Counted from the stretch's first letter, positions 39,642 to 50,380 are shown. The stretch is DNA of 64,000 bases from Prescottella sp. R16 (GCF_030656875.1 NZ_CP130943.1:4467252-4531251), one strand, 5' to 3'. Numbers and translations are program-made. The notes: a model not told the origin generated them from the sequence alone.

Positions 39642-41093
39642 CTACTTCGGCTGTTCCGCCCACCACGCCAGCAGTGCCGCCTCGGCCTCGTCCCGCTCGA
39701 GCGGGCCGCGGTCCAGGCGCAGCTCCTTGAGGAACTTCCAGGCCTTGCCGACCTGCGGTCCGGCCGGGATCCCGAGCAGTTCCATGATCGCGTTGCCGTC
39801 GAGGTCCGGGCGCACCCGCGCCAGATCCTCCTGCTCGGCGATCCGGGCGATCCGCCTCTCGAGGTCGTCGTAGGTGGCCTGCAGCTTCGCCGCACGTCGC
39901 TTGTTGCGGGTGGTGCAGTCCGCGCGGACCAGCTTGTGCAGCCGGGGCAGCAGGTCACCGGCGTCGGTGACGTAACGACGGACCGCCGAATCGGTCCACT
40001 GGCCCTCGCCGTAGCCGTGGAAACGCAGGTGCAGGAACACCAGCTGGCCCACGTCGTCGACCATCTGCTTGGAATACTTGAGCGCCCGCATCCGCTTGCG
40101 CACCATCTTCGCGCCGACCACCTCGTGGTGGTGGAAGCTGACGCCGCCGCCCGGCTCGTTGCGCTTGGTGTCCGGCTTCCCGATGTCGTGCAGCAGCGCC
40201 GCCCAGCGCAGCACCAGGTCCGGGTCGCCGTCCTCGAGGTCGATGGCCTGCTTGAGCACCGTCAGCGAATGCCAGTACACGTCCTTGTGCTGGTGGTGCT
40301 CGTCGATCTCGAGCTTCAGCTGCGGGATCTCCGGGATCACGTGCGCCGCGAGCCCCGTCTCGCACATCACGTCGACACCGTCGATCGGGAACTCGCCGAG
40401 GATCAGCTTGTCGAGCTCGGTGTGCACCCGCTCGGCGGTGATCCGCTCGATCTGTCCGGACATCTCCACGATCGCCTGTTGCACGCGCGGGGCGAGGGTG
40501 AACCCGAGCTGCGAGACGAAGCGGCACGCGCGCAGCATCCGCAGCGGGTCGTCGTTGAACGAGATCTCCGGCGCCGCGGGGGTGTCGAGGACGCCCGCGA
40601 GGAGCGCGTCCATACCGTTCAACGGGTCGACGAACTCGAACGTGCCGCTGCCGTCGACCCGCACCGCCATCGCGTTGACGGTGAAGTCGCGACGGACCAG
40701 ATCCTCGTCCAGCGTCGTGCCGTACTGCACCTCGGGATTGCGGGTGACGCCGTCGTACGTGTCGGTGCGGTAGGTCGTGATCTCGATCTGGTCGGCGCCC
40801 TTCGCGGCACTGATCGTCCCGAACGCGATGCCGGTGTCCCACTGGTTGTCGGCCCAGCCGCGCAGGATCTGCTGCACCTGCTCGGGGTGCGCGTCGGTGG
40901 TGAAGTCGAGGTCGGTGCCGAGGCGGCCCAGCACGGCGTCGCGCACACTGCCGCCCACCAGATACAGCTCGTGCCCGGCCTCGGCGAAACGCGCACCGAG
41001 CGGATTCAGCACATCCGACAGGGCACTCAAGGTCTCGTGCGCACCGCGGAGCAGTCGGGCACGCCGGTCGGCGGCGGGGGTGGGGGCATTCAC
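39642..41093 (-). CDS. pcnA: CCA tRNA nucleotidyltransferase
   Basis: A 483-aa enzyme that adds or repairs the 3' CCA of tRNAs. The nucleotidyltransferase motif is [20 protein letters not shown] with DLDFTTDA for metal binding; [20 protein letters not shown] and [17 protein letters not shown] are family blocks. A C-terminal HD domain ([31 protein letters not shown]) suggests a phosphohydrolase activity. GTG 41093. Divergent from mutT4, the same arrangement as Rv3907c/Rv3908 in mycobacteria. Confidence 0.94.
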   Translation of the reverse strand: MNAPTPAADRRARLLRGAHETLSALSDVLNPLGARFAEAGHELYLVGGSVRDAVLGRLGTDLDFTTDAHPEQVQQILRGWADNQWDTGIAFGTISAAKGADQIEITTYRTDTYDGVTRNPEVQYGTTLDEDLVRRDFTVNAMAVRVDGSGTFEFVDPLNGMDALLAGVLDTPAAPEISFNDDPLRMLRACRFVSQLGFTLAPRVQQAIVEMSGQIERITAERVHTELDKLILGEFPIDGVDVMCETGLAAHVIPEIPQLKLEIDEHHQHKDVYWHSLTVLKQAIDLEDGDPDLVLRWAALLHDIGKPDTKRNEPGGGVSFHHHEVVGAKMVRKRMRALKYSKQMVDDVGQLVFLHLRFHGYGEGQWTDSAVRRYVTDAGDLLPRLHKLVRADCTTRNKRRAAKLQATYDDLERRIARIAEQEDLARVRPDLDGNAIMELLGIPAGPQVGKAWKFLKELRLDRGPLERDEAEAALLAWWAEQPK

Positions 41094-41183
41094 GACCGCA
41101 AACCTTACCGAGGCCCGGGAGCGGCCGGATCGCGCTGGCGTGGGAATCCGGCAGTTCGAGCCGCGTCAACTACGATCGATGAG

Positions 41184-41738
41184 GTGTCCGCCGCCGAACG
41201 TTCCAACCGCAACCGCCGCTCCTCGCGGCGTCGCGGTTCCGGCACGGGTTCCGGCGCACCACACCTGCGCACGGTGCGGGAAACGTCCGCCGGAGGACTG
41301 GTCGTCGACGGTCTCGGCGGGCCCCACGACAAACTGTGCGCCGCCCTCATCGGCCGCACCGACCGGCGCGGACGGCTGCTCTGGTCCCTCCCCAAGGGGC
41401 ACATCGAGCAGGGCGAGACAGCCGAACAGACCGCGATGCGGGAAGTCGCCGAGGAGACCGGCATCCGCGGGTCCGTCGTCGCCTCCCTCGGCAGCATCGA
41501 CTACTGGTTCGTCACCGAGGGCCGCCGCGTCCACAAGACCGTGCACCACTATCTGATGCGTTCCCTCGGCGGGGAACTGTCCGACGCCGACATCGAGGTC
41601 ACCGAGGTGGCCTGGGTGCCACTGTCCGAACTGGACTCCCGCCTCGCGTACGCCGACGAACGCAAACTCGCGGAGATCGCCGGACAGCTCATCGCGGACA
41701 TGGAGCACTCACCCGTCGGGAGGACCGGCGCGGAATGA
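41184..41738 (+). CDS. mutT4: NUDIX hydrolase, MutT4-like
   Basis: A 184-aa NUDIX protein. The Nudix box is complete, [20 protein letters not shown] then TGI. An Arg-rich basic N-terminal tail ([17 protein letters not shown]) precedes the domain, and [11 protein letters not shown] with [18 protein letters not shown] nearly matches mycobacterial MutT4 (Rv3908). It hydrolyses a nucleoside diphosphate-linked compound; the exact substrate is uncertain. GTG 41184 opens the region; its stop overlaps the next ATG (ATGA). Confidence 0.9.
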   Translation: MSAAERSNRNRRSSRRRGSGTGSGAPHLRTVRETSAGGLVVDGLGGPHDKLCAALIGRTDRRGRLLWSLPKGHIEQGETAEQTAMREVAEETGIRGSVVASLGSIDYWFVTEGRRVHKTVHHYLMRSLGGELSDADIEVTEVAWVPLSELDSRLAYADERKLAEIAGQLIADMEHSPVGRTGAE

Positions 41739-44179
41739 CAGTGGCATCGCGTCCGGCATGGCGACGACCCGGTGCCTCGATCCTCACGGCGCTGACGCTC
41801 GTCCTCATGCTGATCAGCGCCGTCGCAGCGATCGGGACCGGCACCGCGTCCGCGCAGACGACCGGGCAGGACACCACCGACCCCACGACGGCCGGGACCC
41901 GGGCACCCGCCACCAAATCCCGCGGGCAGCCGAAATTCCTGGCACTGAGCGTCGACGCCGTCACCCCGACCGCCGTCACCACCACCACCGACCCGGTCGT
42001 CACCGTCACCGGCACCGTCCGGAACGTCGGCGACCGGCCCGTCACCGACATCGGGGTCCGGTTGCAGCGGGCGGCCGCGGTCTCCGCGAGCGAGGAACTG
42101 CGCACGTCCCTGGACCTGGACCAGGGGGCGTTCGACACCGTCGGCCCGTTCGTCCAGGTGGCGTCCGAACTCGACGTCGGTGAACGCAAACAGTTCACGC
42201 TGTCGCTGCCGCTGCGGTCGCGGGCCGGCTGGTCCCTCGACATCACCGAACCCGGCGTCTACCCGCTGCTGGTCAACGTCAACGGCAGCCCCGAGTACGG
42301 CGGGCAGGCCCGCCTCGACGACGCCCGATTCCTGCTCCCGGTACTCGGGTTGCCGCAGTCGGCGGGCTCGTCCGAGACGGCGCCGCAGGGCTCGCAGTCC
42401 GGGTCGGCGACCGCGCCCGTCCCCCCCGACACGTCGAATCCGCTGGCGGTCACGATGCTGTGGCCGCTCACCGACGAACCCCGGCTCGCGGCCGGTGTCC
42501 CCGGCTCGGTCGGCGACAAGGTGCGGCTCGTCGACGACGACCTGGCCCGATCGCTGTCCTCGGGCGGCCGGCTCGACGGGCTCCTCGACGCCGTCGAATA
42601 CGCGACCGGACCCGACGTGGACCGGGACCGGCGGCTCGCCGACAGCATGTGCCTGGCCGTCGACCCCGACCTGCTCGTCACCGTCGGCAACATGACCCGC
42701 GGCTACCTGGTCGTCGACGATCCCACGGACCCGACCGGGCCGGCCCGGGACGGGACCGGACGCGACGCCGCCGCCGACTGGCTCGACCGGCTCACCACCC
42801 TGGCCCGCACGATGTGCGTCACCGCGGTGCCGTTCGCGCAGGTCGACCTCGCCGCGCTGAGCCGGGTGAACGATCCGTCCCTCACCGCGAGCGCCCTGAC
42901 GTCGCCGTCGGACATCGTCGACGCCGTTCTCGGGGTGACGTCGCAGCGCGGGGTCACCTGGCCCGACGCCGGCGTCCTCGACGACGGCACCGCCCACCTG
43001 CTGCAGCAGCTCGGGTCCACGACGACGGTGCTCGCCGCGAACGCCGTCGAAACACCGTCCGCGACCACGAGCGGAAAGGTCACGCTCGTCCGCGACGGCG
43101 ACACCACCGTCGACGCCACCCTGTTCGACGTGTCCGCTGCCGCCGCGCTGGCCGCTGTCGGCACCGACCCACAGACGCCGTCGTACGTGCCCGAACGGGC
43201 GCGCTACAACCTCGACCGGGACTCCCGGACCGCCCGACTGCAGGACGCGCTCGGCGCCGTGACCTGGTCGGCGCTGCAGAAGCCCGGCAGCCGGTCGGGG
43301 GAGCGGTCGATGCTCGTGGTGCCGCCGCAGCAGTGGTCCGCCGGCAGCGACGAGGCCGCGACGATCCTCTCGACGGTCTCCACCCTGTTCCGGACCGGTC
43401 TCGCGACACCGCGCCCGCTGAGCCGGGTACTCGCGCAACCGCCCGCGTCCCCCACCGACGCGACCCTCGCGTATCCGCAGCGGGCGATCGTCGACGGGAC
43501 CCCCGACTCCGTCGAGCAGGGCGTGGCCGCGCAGATCCCGCGCATCGACGAGATGGCGGCCGCCCTGGTCGACGACCCGCAGGTGCCGCTGACCCCGACC
43601 CGGTTCCTGACCCCGCTGCGCGAGGACCTGGTGCGGGCGATGAGTCTGTCCGGGCGCCGCGACCAGGACCCCGGGTCCGTCGCCGCCGCCGAGGAGGCCG
43701 CGGCCGTCCGCGTGCACGCCGTCACCACCACGATGGACGGCATGTTCCGGGCGGTCACCATCCTGTCCCCGGGCGGCGTCTACACCCTCGCCTCCGAGCA
43801 GAGTCCACTGCTGCTGGTGGCCCGCAACGATCTGCCCGTGGCGATCTCGGTACGCCTGCGGGTCGACGCCCCGGACGAGATGCACGTCACCGATATCGGG
43901 CCGCAGCAGTTGCCGCCGCGCGGCAGCCGATCCTTGCAGGTCCCGGCCGAGGTCTCCGACTCCCGCACCATGGTGGTGAATTTCTCATTGACCACCGAAA
44001 GCGGCCACCACCTGGGTGAACAGGCATCCGTCACGGTTCGATCGAATGCGTACGGCCAAGCTTTGGCGATAATTACCGCGTGCGCTGGTGCGCTACTGCT
44101 GTTCCTCGCCGGACGACGACTCTGGCACCGATTCCGAGGCCAGCCCGACCGAGCCGACGAAGGATACGAACGCCGATGA
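41735..44179 (+). CDS. DUF6049-type secreted/membrane protein, Rv3909-like
   Basis: An 814-aa protein with an N-terminal signal or anchor ([20 protein letters not shown]), a long extracellular region, and a C-terminal helix ([20 protein letters not shown]) with a short cytoplasmic tail. The first extracellular part looks like an Ig-type fold ([20 protein letters not shown]). A mixed alpha/beta region follows ([14 protein letters not shown]). It sits between mutT4 and murJ with ATGA overlaps on both sides, a linkage conserved with mycobacteria, so a role with MurJ in wall synthesis is a reasonable guess. Biochemical function unknown. Confidence 0.8.
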   Translation: MTVASRPAWRRPGASILTALTLVLMLISAVAAIGTGTASAQTTGQDTTDPTTAGTRAPATKSRGQPKFLALSVDAVTPTAVTTTTDPVVTVTGTVRNVGDRPVTDIGVRLQRAAAVSASEELRTSLDLDQGAFDTVGPFVQVASELDVGERKQFTLSLPLRSRAGWSLDITEPGVYPLLVNVNGSPEYGGQARLDDARFLLPVLGLPQSAGSSETAPQGSQSGSATAPVPPDTSNPLAVTMLWPLTDEPRLAAGVPGSVGDKVRLVDDDLARSLSSGGRLDGLLDAVEYATGPDVDRDRRLADSMCLAVDPDLLVTVGNMTRGYLVVDDPTDPTGPARDGTGRDAAADWLDRLTTLARTMCVTAVPFAQVDLAALSRVNDPSLTASALTSPSDIVDAVLGVTSQRGVTWPDAGVLDDGTAHLLQQLGSTTTVLAANAVETPSATTSGKVTLVRDGDTTVDATLFDVSAAAALAAVGTDPQTPSYVPERARYNLDRDSRTARLQDALGAVTWSALQKPGSRSGERSMLVVPPQQWSAGSDEAATILSTVSTLFRTGLATPRPLSRVLAQPPASPTDATLAYPQRAIVDGTPDSVEQGVAAQIPRIDEMAAALVDDPQVPLTPTRFLTPLREDLVRAMSLSGRRDQDPGSVAAAEEAAAVRVHAVTTTMDGMFRAVTILSPGGVYTLASEQSPLLLVARNDLPVAISVRLRVDAPDEMHVTDIGPQQLPPRGSRSLQVPAEVSDSRTMVVNFSLTTESGHHLGEQASVTVRSNAYGQALAIITACAGALLLFLAGRRLWHRFRGQPDRADEGYERR

Positions 44180-47100
44180 CCGAGAACTCTCCCGACGAGG
44201 GCCATCGGTCGCCGCACCGTCCACTGCCGCCTCACGGCCGGCCACCGCTGCCGCCGCACGCCCCCCGCCCCGTCCCCCCGGGCGGTCGACGGCCGCTGCC
44301 ACCCGGTGGCCCGCGGCCCGCACCCCAGGGCATCCCCCGCCCCGTTCCGCCCGGTGCCCCCCGCCCCGTTCCGCCCGGTGCACCACGGCCCGTGCCGCCA
44401 CCGGGACAGCGTCCGCCCCGGCCGCTGCCGCCCCGCATGGGCCCACCGCCGGGGTTGCGCCCCGGACCGCCCGGCCCGCCGCCGCCCCGGATCCAGCCGC
44501 AGCGCCCGCTACCGTCGCGACCCGCCCCGGTCACCACCGCACCGGCACCGGCCCCGGCGGCCGAACCGGAGAAGAAGAGCCTGCTCGCGGCCACCGGATC
44601 GATCGCGATCGCGACGCTGATCAGCCGTATCACCGGCTTCCTCAAGCAACTGCTGCTGCTGACCGCGCTCGGCCCCGCCGTGGCCAGTGCGTTCACCGTC
44701 GCCAGCCAGATCCCGAACATGATCTCCGAACTGGTGCTCGGCGCGGTGCTCACCGCGATCGTGGTGCCGGTGCTGGTCCGGGCCGAACGCGAGGACCCCG
44801 ATCAGGGGGCGGCGTTCGTCCGGAGACTCTTCACCGCGGCCCTCGCGCTGCTGGGTACCGCCGCGCTGCTGGCGACCGCTGCGGCACCGATCCTGACCAC
44901 CTATTTCTTCCTGCCGCCGGACGGCAAGGTCAATACGGCGCTGGCCACCGCACTGTGTTTCCTGCTGCTGCCCGCGATCCTGTTCTACGGCCTGTCGGCA
45001 CTGCTCACCGCGATCCTCAACACCCGGCAGGAGTTCAAACCCGGTGCGTGGGCGCCGGTCCTGAACAACCTCGTCGTGCTCGGCATCCTCGCCGCCTACT
45101 GGCTGCTCCCGGGAGAGATCTCGCTCGACCCGGTCCGGATCAGCGACCCGCACGTGTTGCTGCTGGGGCTCGGTGTCACGGCCGGTGTCGTCACCCAGGC
45201 GATGAGCCTGATCCCCGCGATCCGCCGGCAGGGGATCTCGCTGCGCCCGCTGTGGGGCCTCGACGACCGGCTCAAGCAGTTCGGCGGCATGGCGATCGCG
45301 ATCGTGCTGTACGTACTGATCAGCCAGGTCGGCATGGTGTTCGCCACCCGCGTGTCGGCACACGCCGACGAGGCCGGCCCCGCGATCTACAACAACGCCT
45401 GGCTGCTGCTGCAACTGCCGTACGGCGTCCTCGGTGTCACCGTGCTGACCGCGATCATGCCGCGGCTCAGCCGCAATGCCGCCGCCGACGACACCCCCGC
45501 CGTCGTCGACGACCTGTCGGTAGCCACCCGCCTGACGATGATCGCGCTCATCCCGGTCATCACGTTCCTGACCTTCGCCGGCCCGCAGGTCGGTCACGCC
45601 CTGTACGGCTACGGCAACTTCGGTGCCGGCAACGCCGAACGGCTCGGCGAGGCCGTCAGCTGGTCGGCGTTCACACTCGTCCCGTACTCGCTGGTGCTGA
45701 TCCACCTGCGCGTGTTCTACGCCCGCGAACAGGCGTGGACCCCGACGTGGATCATCCTCGGCATCACCGGTGTGAAGATCGTGCTGTCGGCGCTGACACC
45801 GCTCGTCGCCGCGGACAACCAGCAGGTGGTGGTCCTCCTCGGTGCCGCGAACGGTCTCTCGTTCATCGCCGGAGCGCTCATCGGTGGGTTCCTGCTGCAC
45901 CGCAGCCTCGGCGACCTGCGGATGGCGAACGTCGGCAAGACGGTGTGGGTGGTGCTGCTCGCGTCCGGTGCCGGCGCCGTCGTGATGTACGCGGCCGACA
46001 CCCTCCTCGGCCTCGACCGGCTGTCCGAGAACTTCGGCGGCCCGGGCGCGATGATCCGGGTCGCGGTCACCGGCGCCCTGATGCTGGTCGTCACGTTCGT
46101 CCTGTTGTGGCTCGCGAAGGTGCCGGAGATCCTCGCGATCACGGTGGCCGTCCGCCGCCGGATCCCGGGACTCGGCGGCTCCGCCCCCGAACCGTCCGAC
46201 ACGCAGCGCGGATACGAGTCGGAGACCGAGCTGATTCCGGTGGTCCGGGACCTGCCGCGGTCCATCGATAGACCGGACGGTCTCCCGTACCCTGGACGCA
46301 GCGCATACGTCGGTCAGGACTACATACCCGACGAGTTCATAGAAGGAGCGCGTGTGAGCGACGACGACGGTGCCGACGACAAGACCGGTACGGCCGGCGA
46401 CGCCGGCAACATCACTGCCGACACCCCGTCCGGCACCACCGTCGAGAACGACACCCCGGCCGCCCCGGAGCCGTCGGACATCCCGGAACGTCCTCGCCGC
46501 CGCGACCTGAACGTCGACACCGGGGTGTTCCCGATCGGGTCGCCGCAGCTGCCGCCGATCCGGGTCTCGGGCCCCGACACCGAGCCTCGGCGCCCGCTGC
46601 GCGGCCCCCAGCTGATCGCCGGCGCGTCCGTCGCGGGTGGGCGCTACCGGCTCCTGGCCCCGCACGGCAGCGCCCGGGGACTGCAGTTCTGGCAGGCCCT
46701 CGACGTCAAGCTCGACCGCGAGGTCGCACTCACGTTCGTCGACGCCGACCAGCAGGCCGAGGGCCAGGCGGCGACCGGCCCCGACGGACCGCAGGCCATC
46801 CTGTCGCGGACCCTGCGCCTGGGCCGGATCAACTCGCCCGGCCTGGCCCGCGTCCTCGACGTGGTACGCGGCAGCTCGGGCGGCATCGTCGTCGCCGAGT
46901 GGACGCCGGGCCGGTCACTGAAGGAGATGGCCGAGACCGAGCCGTCACCGATCGGTGCCGCCCGCGCGGTGCGGGCACTCGCCGCGGCCGCGGAGGCCGC
47001 CCACCGTGGTGGCAGTGCCCTGTCGATCGACGCCCCGGACCGGATCCGCATCAGCACGGCCGGTGACGCGGTGCTCGCGTTCCCGGGCACCCTGTCCGAC

Positions 47101-48111
47101 GCCGACCCCACGTCGGACGTCCGTGGCCTCGGTGCGATGCTCTACGCCCTCGTCACCGACCGCTGGCCGCTGCCGGACGCCGGCGACGGGTCCGGCATGC
47201 AGGCCGCCGACCGGGACGAGTCGGGCCGTCCCGTCGAGCCCCGGGTCGCGCGCCCCGACGTGCCGTTCGAGATCTCCGCGGTCGCGGCCCGGGCACTCGG
47301 CGGGGACAGCGGTATCCGCACCGCCGCCACCGTGCAGCACATCCTGGACCAGGCCACGGTCGTCGACCAGAAGACCGATCTCATGCCCGCGCTGCGGCTC
47401 GGTCAGCGGGCCCCGGGTAGTTCCGGGCACGCCCTGGCCGACCCGGAGGCCGTGGCAGCCGAGAAGCAGAAGTCGAATCGCACACTGATCGCGCTGGTGT
47501 CGCTCGGTGCCCTCACCGTGCTGGTGCTGGCGCTGATCGGCTGGTGGCTGGCGAACCTGCTCACCGGCGGCAGTTCCGACGAGCCGCTCACCGACCAGAA
47601 CTTCGGGCTGACGACCACGGCGGTGGCACCGCCGCCGTCGACCGAAGCCCCCACGGCCGCACCCGCGGTGACGACCACGGTGGCCCCGGCCTCGGTGTCG
47701 GTGTTCTCGCCGCAGGGCACCCCGGACAGTGCCGCGAACGCGCCACTGGCGATCGACGGGGACCCGGCGACGGCGTGGAGCACCGACGCGTACTTCCAGC
47801 CGTTCCCGTCGCTCAAGTCCGGGGTGGGGTTGATGGTGTCGCTGCCGGAGGCCGCGAAACTGGCGGGCGTGCAGATCATGTCGTCCACCCCCGACACGCA
47901 GGTGGAGATCCGGACTGCACCGGCACCGAACACGTCGCTCGACCAGACCCGGGTGATCGGGAACGCCACCCTGCGGGACGGGGTGACGGACATCCCGGTG
48001 TCCGCAGACGGTGCCACCAAGAACGTGCTCGTGTGGATCACCGGCCTGAGCACGGCGGACGGGAAGAACCAGTCCAGCATCGCCGAGATCACGTTCACGG
48101 CGGCTCCCTGA
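44176..48111 (+). CDS. murJ: Lipid II flippase MurJ with C-terminal pseudokinase and extracellular domain
   Basis: A 1311-aa protein. Residues 1-130 are a Pro/Arg-rich cytoplasmic tail; about 135-660 form the 14-helix MurJ flippase (LISRITGFLKQLLLLTALGP, SQIPNMISELVLGAVLTAIV) that moves lipid II across the membrane. A pseudokinase domain spans about 820-1090: GGRYRLLAPHG starts it, but the ATP lysine position reads VALTFVD and the HRD and DFG motifs are degenerate (AHRGGSALSID). A helix at about 1105-1128 leads to a discoidin-like extracellular domain (DGDPATAWSTDAYFQPFPS). Mycobacterial Rv3910 has the same design, where the pseudokinase is phosphorylated and binds FhaA. Start ATG 44176. A possible internal start is noted separately. 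Confidence 0.92.
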   Translation: MTENSPDEGHRSPHRPLPPHGRPPLPPHAPRPVPPGGRRPLPPGGPRPAPQGIPRPVPPGAPRPVPPGAPRPVPPPGQRPPRPLPPRMGPPPGLRPGPPGPPPPRIQPQRPLPSRPAPVTTAPAPAPAAEPEKKSLLAATGSIAIATLISRITGFLKQLLLLTALGPAVASAFTVASQIPNMISELVLGAVLTAIVVPVLVRAEREDPDQGAAFVRRLFTAALALLGTAALLATAAAPILTTYFFLPPDGKVNTALATALCFLLLPAILFYGLSALLTAILNTRQEFKPGAWAPVLNNLVVLGILAAYWLLPGEISLDPVRISDPHVLLLGLGVTAGVVTQAMSLIPAIRRQGISLRPLWGLDDRLKQFGGMAIAIVLYVLISQVGMVFATRVSAHADEAGPAIYNNAWLLLQLPYGVLGVTVLTAIMPRLSRNAAADDTPAVVDDLSVATRLTMIALIPVITFLTFAGPQVGHALYGYGNFGAGNAERLGEAVSWSAFTLVPYSLVLIHLRVFYAREQAWTPTWIILGITGVKIVLSALTPLVAADNQQVVVLLGAANGLSFIAGALIGGFLLHRSLGDLRMANVGKTVWVVLLASGAGAVVMYAADTLLGLDRLSENFGGPGAMIRVAVTGALMLVVTFVLLWLAKVPEILAITVAVRRRIPGLGGSAPEPSDTQRGYESETELIPVVRDLPRSIDRPDGLPYPGRSAYVGQDYIPDEFIEGARVSDDDGADDKTGTAGDAGNITADTPSGTTVENDTPAAPEPSDIPERPRRRDLNVDTGVFPIGSPQLPPIRVSGPDTEPRRPLRGPQLIAGASVAGGRYRLLAPHGSARGLQFWQALDVKLDREVALTFVDADQQAEGQAATGPDGPQAILSRTLRLGRINSPGLARVLDVVRGSSGGIVVAEWTPGRSLKEMAETEPSPIGAARAVRALAAAAEAAHRGGSALSIDAPDRIRISTAGDAVLAFPGTLSDADPTSDVRGLGAMLYALVTDRWPLPDAGDGSGMQAADRDESGRPVEPRVARPDVPFEISAVAARALGGDSGIRTAATVQHILDQATVVDQKTDLMPALRLGQRAPGSSGHALADPEAVAAEKQKSNRTLIALVSLGALTVLVLALIGWWLANLLTGGSSDEPLTDQNFGLTTTAVAPPPSTEAPTAAPAVTTTVAPASVSVFSPQGTPDSAANAPLAIDGDPATAWSTDAYFQPFPSLKSGVGLMVSLPEAAKLAGVQIMSSTPDTQVEIRTAPAPNTSLDQTRVIGNATLRDGVTDIPVSADGATKNVLVWITGLSTADGKNQSSIAEITFTAAP
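44335..44382 (+). repeat. 24-bp tandem repeat in the MurJ proline-rich tail
   Basis: Two adjacent 24-bp units differ only at the last base and encode PRPVPPGA twice, within a longer Pro-Arg-rich stretch of looser repeats. Such in-frame repeats can change copy number and alter tail length without breaking the gene. Confidence 0.75.
46342..46356 (+). promoter_or_regulatory. Possible internal translation start before the pseudokinase
   Basis: GAAGGAG at 46342-46348 lies 5 nt before an in-frame GTG at 46354 (codon 727). Starting here would give a 585-aa protein (46354-48111) with only the pseudokinase, transmembrane helix and extracellular domain, opening with the acidic MSDDDGADDK. Confidence 0.45.
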
Positions 48112-48181
48112 CCCACCCCGGGCGGGTGTCCGGTACCTCCCGTGTACAGGTACCTCGCAACCGATCGGTTAGCATCCGCCG

Positions 48182-48763
48182 GTGCGAATCTTCAGGGGGG
48201 TCGCCAGGGCGGAGCTGTCGGATGCCGAGCTCCTGGCAGCGCACGCGTCGGGTGACGGGGACGCGTTCGCGGAGCTGCTTCGTCGCCATTACGAGCATCT
48301 GTGGCACGTAGCGAGGCGGACGAGTTACACCGTCGAGGACGCGGAGGACGCGTTGCAGGAGGCGCTGGTGTCGGCGCACCGCAAGGCGGGGACGTACCGC
48401 GCGGATGCGGCCGTGCGCAGCTGGCTGCACACGATCGTGGTCAACGCGTGCCTGGACCGGCACCGCCGCAACCGGGCGCGTCCGGCGGTGTCGTTGTCCA
48501 CGGACGAGTCGATCGATCCCCGCGACGAACACGACCGGATCTCCGAACGGGAGACGACACTGCTCGTCGACCGGGCCCTGCAGCAGTTGCCGCCCGAGCA
48601 GCGGGCCGCGATCGTCGCGGTGGACCTGGAGGGATATTCGGTGGCCGAGGCCGCCCGTCGCCTCGGTGTTCCGGAGGGGACGGTCAAGAGCCGGTGCGCG
48701 CGAGCCCGGCTCAAGCTCGCATCACATTTGGAATACTTGCGCGACGCAGGGAACCGATCTTGA
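48182..48763 (+). CDS. sigM: ECF RNA polymerase sigma factor SigM
   Basis: A 193-aa ECF sigma factor. Region 2 covers about residues 25-95 (FAELLRRHYEHLWHVARRTS, VEDAEDALQEALVSAHRKAG, VRSWLHTIVVNACLDRHRRN); region 4 covers about 130-185 (LPPEQRAAIVAVDLEGYSVA, EAARRLGVPEGTVKSRCARA). Placement after murJ and before an anti-sigma gene and trxB/trxA matches mycobacterial sigM (Rv3911). GTG 48182. A direct repeat GGTACCTC (48132 and 48149) lies in the 70-bp leader, but no clear promoter was found. It probably governs envelope or oxidative stress genes. Confidence 0.9.
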   Translation: MRIFRGVARAELSDAELLAAHASGDGDAFAELLRRHYEHLWHVARRTSYTVEDAEDALQEALVSAHRKAGTYRADAAVRSWLHTIVVNACLDRHRRNRARPAVSLSTDESIDPRDEHDRISERETTLLVDRALQQLPPEQRAAIVAVDLEGYSVAEAARRLGVPEGTVKSRCARARLKLASHLEYLRDAGNRS

Positions 48764-48827
48764 TTCCCTCGCGTCTTATCTGATCGAAGGCACAAATCGT
48801 GCGCCGGAACCGGGGACAGGAGGTGGC

Positions 48828-49580
48828 ATGACGGTCCACGACGACGAGATGGCGGGCCCCCCGTTCTCGGCGGATCTGCTCGCCGATCTGCACGCCGGTG
48901 TCCTGTCCGACGAGGACAGTGCCCGGTTGTGGCCGCTGGTGCGGCAGGACCCGGCCGCCGTCGAGGTCCTCGCGGCGCTCGACGCCGTGTCCGCCCGGCT
49001 CGGCGAGGCCGGACGCGATCACAGCGTGGGCACCCCCGTCCCGGATGACGTCGTGCGTCGTATCGATGCCGCGCTCGGCCTGCCGGCGTCGCGTCCCGAC
49101 CGGACGGTGGTCGCACTCGATCCCACCCGGTCCCGGCGCCGACGGGGTGCGTGGATCGGTGCCGCGGCCGCCGCCGCGGCCGCAGTGGTCGGCGCGGTGG
49201 CCGTGTTCGGGGGAACCGGCGGCTCGGATCCGTCCGGTAACACACCGATCGTCGCCTCTCCGACCGAAACTCCCGGGGGGATCACCGATCTCGGCTCCGA
49301 CCTGGACGACACCCAGGTTCTGACGTTGCTGAGCAACACCACGCCGACGACACCCACCGGCGCGCTCGCCGACCCGCAGCAGCGGGCCGGATGCCTGCAG
49401 TCGAACGGCATCGCCCGGGCCACCCCGGTACTGGCGATACGGGAGGTTCGGTTCCGAGGTGTCACCGCCGTGCTGGTGCTCGTTCCCGGCCCGCGACCAC
49501 CGACCCTCACCGCACTGGTCGTCGGCTCGGCGTGCGATGCCACCCACCCCGAACTACTTACGCGTACCGAAATAGGTTGA
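48828..49580 (+). CDS. rsmA: Probable membrane anti-sigma factor for SigM
   Basis: A 250-aa single-pass protein. The cytoplasmic part (residues 1-105) is helical and would hold SigM inactive: FSADLLADLHAGVLSDEDSA, VEVLAALDAVSARLGEAGRD. The helix GAWIGAAAAAAAAVVGAVAV crosses the membrane and the extracellular portion starts GGTGGSDPSGNTPIVAS. ATG 48828 has GGAGG about 5 nt upstream. Position right after sigM matches Rv3912. The cytoplasmic part lacks a clear HxxxCxxC zinc motif, so it is not a ZAS-type anti-sigma factor. Confidence 0.82.
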   Translation: MTVHDDEMAGPPFSADLLADLHAGVLSDEDSARLWPLVRQDPAAVEVLAALDAVSARLGEAGRDHSVGTPVPDDVVRRIDAALGLPASRPDRTVVALDPTRSRRRRGAWIGAAAAAAAAVVGAVAVFGGTGGSDPSGNTPIVASPTETPGGITDLGSDLDDTQVLTLLSNTTPTTPTGALADPQQRAGCLQSNGIARATPVLAIREVRFRGVTAVLVLVPGPRPPTLTALVVGSACDATHPELLTRTEIG

Positions 49581-49586
49581 GGCCGA

Positions 49587-50189
49587 TCATTTTTCGTCGT
49601 CGTCACCGCTCCGGTCCGCCACGGGCAGCAACAGTTCACGAATACGTTCCCTGAGGGCGGGGGTGTCGTCGTCCGTCGCGACGAGGCTCGTGAACAGCGC
49701 AGCTCCCGATGCGAGAACCAGGATTGCCTTGGCGTCCAACAGGTCTCGCGTCTCTTCCGCATCGTCTCCGGCTCCGTGCGCCGCGAACAGCGCGGCGGCC
49801 GGACCGCTGAACCCCTGCCACAGCGCGGCACGCAGATCGTCGTGGTCCCGTAGCGCGGCGAGCAGACCGGGCAACGCCTCCCGAACGTCGGCGCGGGAGA
49901 ACAACTGGGCGCTACCGGTGATCACCCACTCGATCCAGCCCTCCCGGTCGGTGCCGTCGAACGGGGCGAGGTCGGGAACCGCGCCGAGGAGTGCGTCGAG
50001 CACCAGATGCGCCTTGGACGGCCAGCGCCGCGACAGGGCCGCGCGTCCGACACCCGCGTGCGCCGCGATACCGCGCATGCTCAGCCGCTCCCAGCCGACG
50101 TCCAACAGCAGTTCCCGTGTGGCGGCCAGGACGTCGGCGTCGATGCGCGGATCTCGAGGCCTGCCCGTGCTGCCGGTGTGTGCGTTCAT
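49587..50189 (-). CDS. TetR-family repressor, divergent from ABC exporter
   Basis: A 200-aa TetR protein: DADVLAATRELLLDVGWERL and GIAAHAGVGRAALSRRWPSK form the helix-turn-helix, and the rest is a ligand-binding helical domain. ATG 50189 is preferred over an upstream extension without domain sequence. It faces the MacB-type permease gene across 191 bp that contain a direct repeat CGACATGCCGT, its likely operator. It converges with the anti-sigma gene, 6 bp apart. Confidence 0.83.
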   Translation of the reverse strand: MNAHTGSTGRPRDPRIDADVLAATRELLLDVGWERLSMRGIAAHAGVGRAALSRRWPSKAHLVLDALLGAVPDLAPFDGTDREGWIEWVITGSAQLFSRADVREALPGLLAALRDHDDLRAALWQGFSGPAAALFAAHGAGDDAEETRDLLDAKAILVLASGAALFTSLVATDDDTPALRERIRELLLPVADRSGDDDEK

Positions 50190-50279
50190 CGCCCCGCATT
50201 GTCGGACAGAACCGGGCGCTCGCGCCATTCCTTCGACTCCGGCACCGCGTCGGGCGAGACCGGAATCACCCTTTCTTGC

Positions 50280-50313
50280 CGACATGCCGTTGGTATGTTT
50301 ATCGACATGCCGT
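50280..50313. promoter_or_regulatory. Candidate operator of the ABC exporter
   Basis: CGACATGCCGT occurs at 50280-50290 and again at 50303-50313, 23 bp apart, with a dyad ATGT-TTATCG-ACAT (50295-50308) between and overlapping them. This lies 68 bp before the permease ATG and is the only structured element in the divergent gap. Confidence 0.5.
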
Positions 50314-50380
50314 CGGGAAGATTCGGGGGGTTCCCTCGTCGGCCACCGCGACCGATCACACCCACCAGGAGTCCCGACAG

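Noticed and set aside
44280..44480. Repetitive C/G-rich stretch that could look like a CRISPR or satellite
   Set aside because: It is in-frame proline-rich coding sequence of murJ with no spacers; only the 24-bp duplication is listed.
48132..48156. Direct repeat GGTACCTC before sigM
   Set aside because: Only 8 bp and not aligned with a recognisable promoter; noted but too weak for a regulatory call.
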